From Lachnospiraceae bacterium (lineage in GTDB: Bacteria > Bacillota > Clostridia > Lachnospirales > Lachnospiraceae), in the NCBI GenBank assembly GCA_015057455.1, contig SVEH01000020.1:1-64000 (forward strand): DNA of 64,000 nucleotides, given 5' to 3'. Made by a program: the position numbers and the translations under genes. Under the pieces are notes generated by a model that saw only the letters and a list, made by a program, of their open reading frames with translations, was not told the origin of the DNA and did not search any database. Position 1 is the first letter of the stretch. Every line of letters starts with the position of its first letter. This document shows positions 63,979-64,000 of the stretch, in pieces.

Positions 63979-64000
63979 ATGGATGTATTTATAATTAAAT
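63979..64000 (+). CDS. Start of a gene cut by the window end
   Basis: AAGGAGG lies five bases before ATG 63979 and the frame is open (MDVFIIK) to the end of the window. The identity of the gene cannot be told. The 220 bases before it are AT-rich and otherwise unremarkable. Confidence 0.55.

Overview
The window looks like chromosomal DNA from a low-GC, anaerobic Clostridia-type Firmicute, most likely a Lachnospirales/Lachnospiraceae-like lineage. This rests on strongly AT-rich sequence and codon use, Gram-positive style lipoproteins, strong GGAGG ribosome binding sites, sortase-type C-termini (SPKTGD, IKTGDNN), two methyl-accepting chemotaxis receptors (so probably motile), and a DUF6033-like gene. 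No rRNA, tRNA, CRISPR array, prophage or canonical transposase was seen.

Left third (1-31.7 kb). A copy of an intergenic repeat and a small Thr/Pro-rich secreted protein are followed by a nucleoside/nucleobase salvage block: uridine kinase, deoxyribose-phosphate aldolase, a secreted endonuclease I, a BMP-type lipoprotein with its ABC ATPase and two permeases, guanine deaminase and, further on, cytidine deaminase. Together these could degrade extracellular DNA, import nucleosides and feed them into metabolism. Interleaved are a 1645-aa surface protein with OB-like, chitobiase-like and PHP-phosphoesterase domains, a YibE/F protein, a YgjV-like protein with a very basic tail, a secreted clostripain-family protease, an SPFH protein followed by four very small genes, metG, a chemotaxis receptor and a secreted orphan. 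A 1.16-kb non-coding stretch (19928-21091) carries three unrelated tandem-repeat families.

Middle (32-45 kb). glgA is followed by about 550 bp of stacked intergenic repeat modules that end flush against a 5'-truncated sortase-anchored surface protein gene. Next is a papain-like secreted protease gene broken by an in-frame stop and a probable poly-A frameshift. A five-gene unit follows (39915-44444): a secreted beta-rich protein, a lipoprotein and a MacA/MacB-like ABC exporter, with a good promoter in front. It is the best candidate here for an undescribed secretion or toxin-like system. A short relic of the DNA glycosylase gene tag lies just after it.

Right third (45-64 kb). This holds a MazG-like pyrophosphohydrolase, a DUF1232 protein coupled to an ABC-2 exporter pair, a probable toxin-antitoxin pair (MqsR-like toxin; antitoxin with zinc ribbon, HTH and Panacea/SocA domain) whose promoter is covered by a duplicated operator-like repeat, a DUF6033-like protein, oligoendopeptidase F, a pnuC-nadR pair for NAD salvage, a second chemotaxis receptor, and on the minus strand a complete oppBCDFA oligopeptide importer preceded by a second oligoendopeptidase F. 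Peptide import plus two PepF enzymes suggests peptide-based nutrition. The window ends in the first codons of another gene.

All domain calls are from reading the protein sequences by eye; no database search was run.
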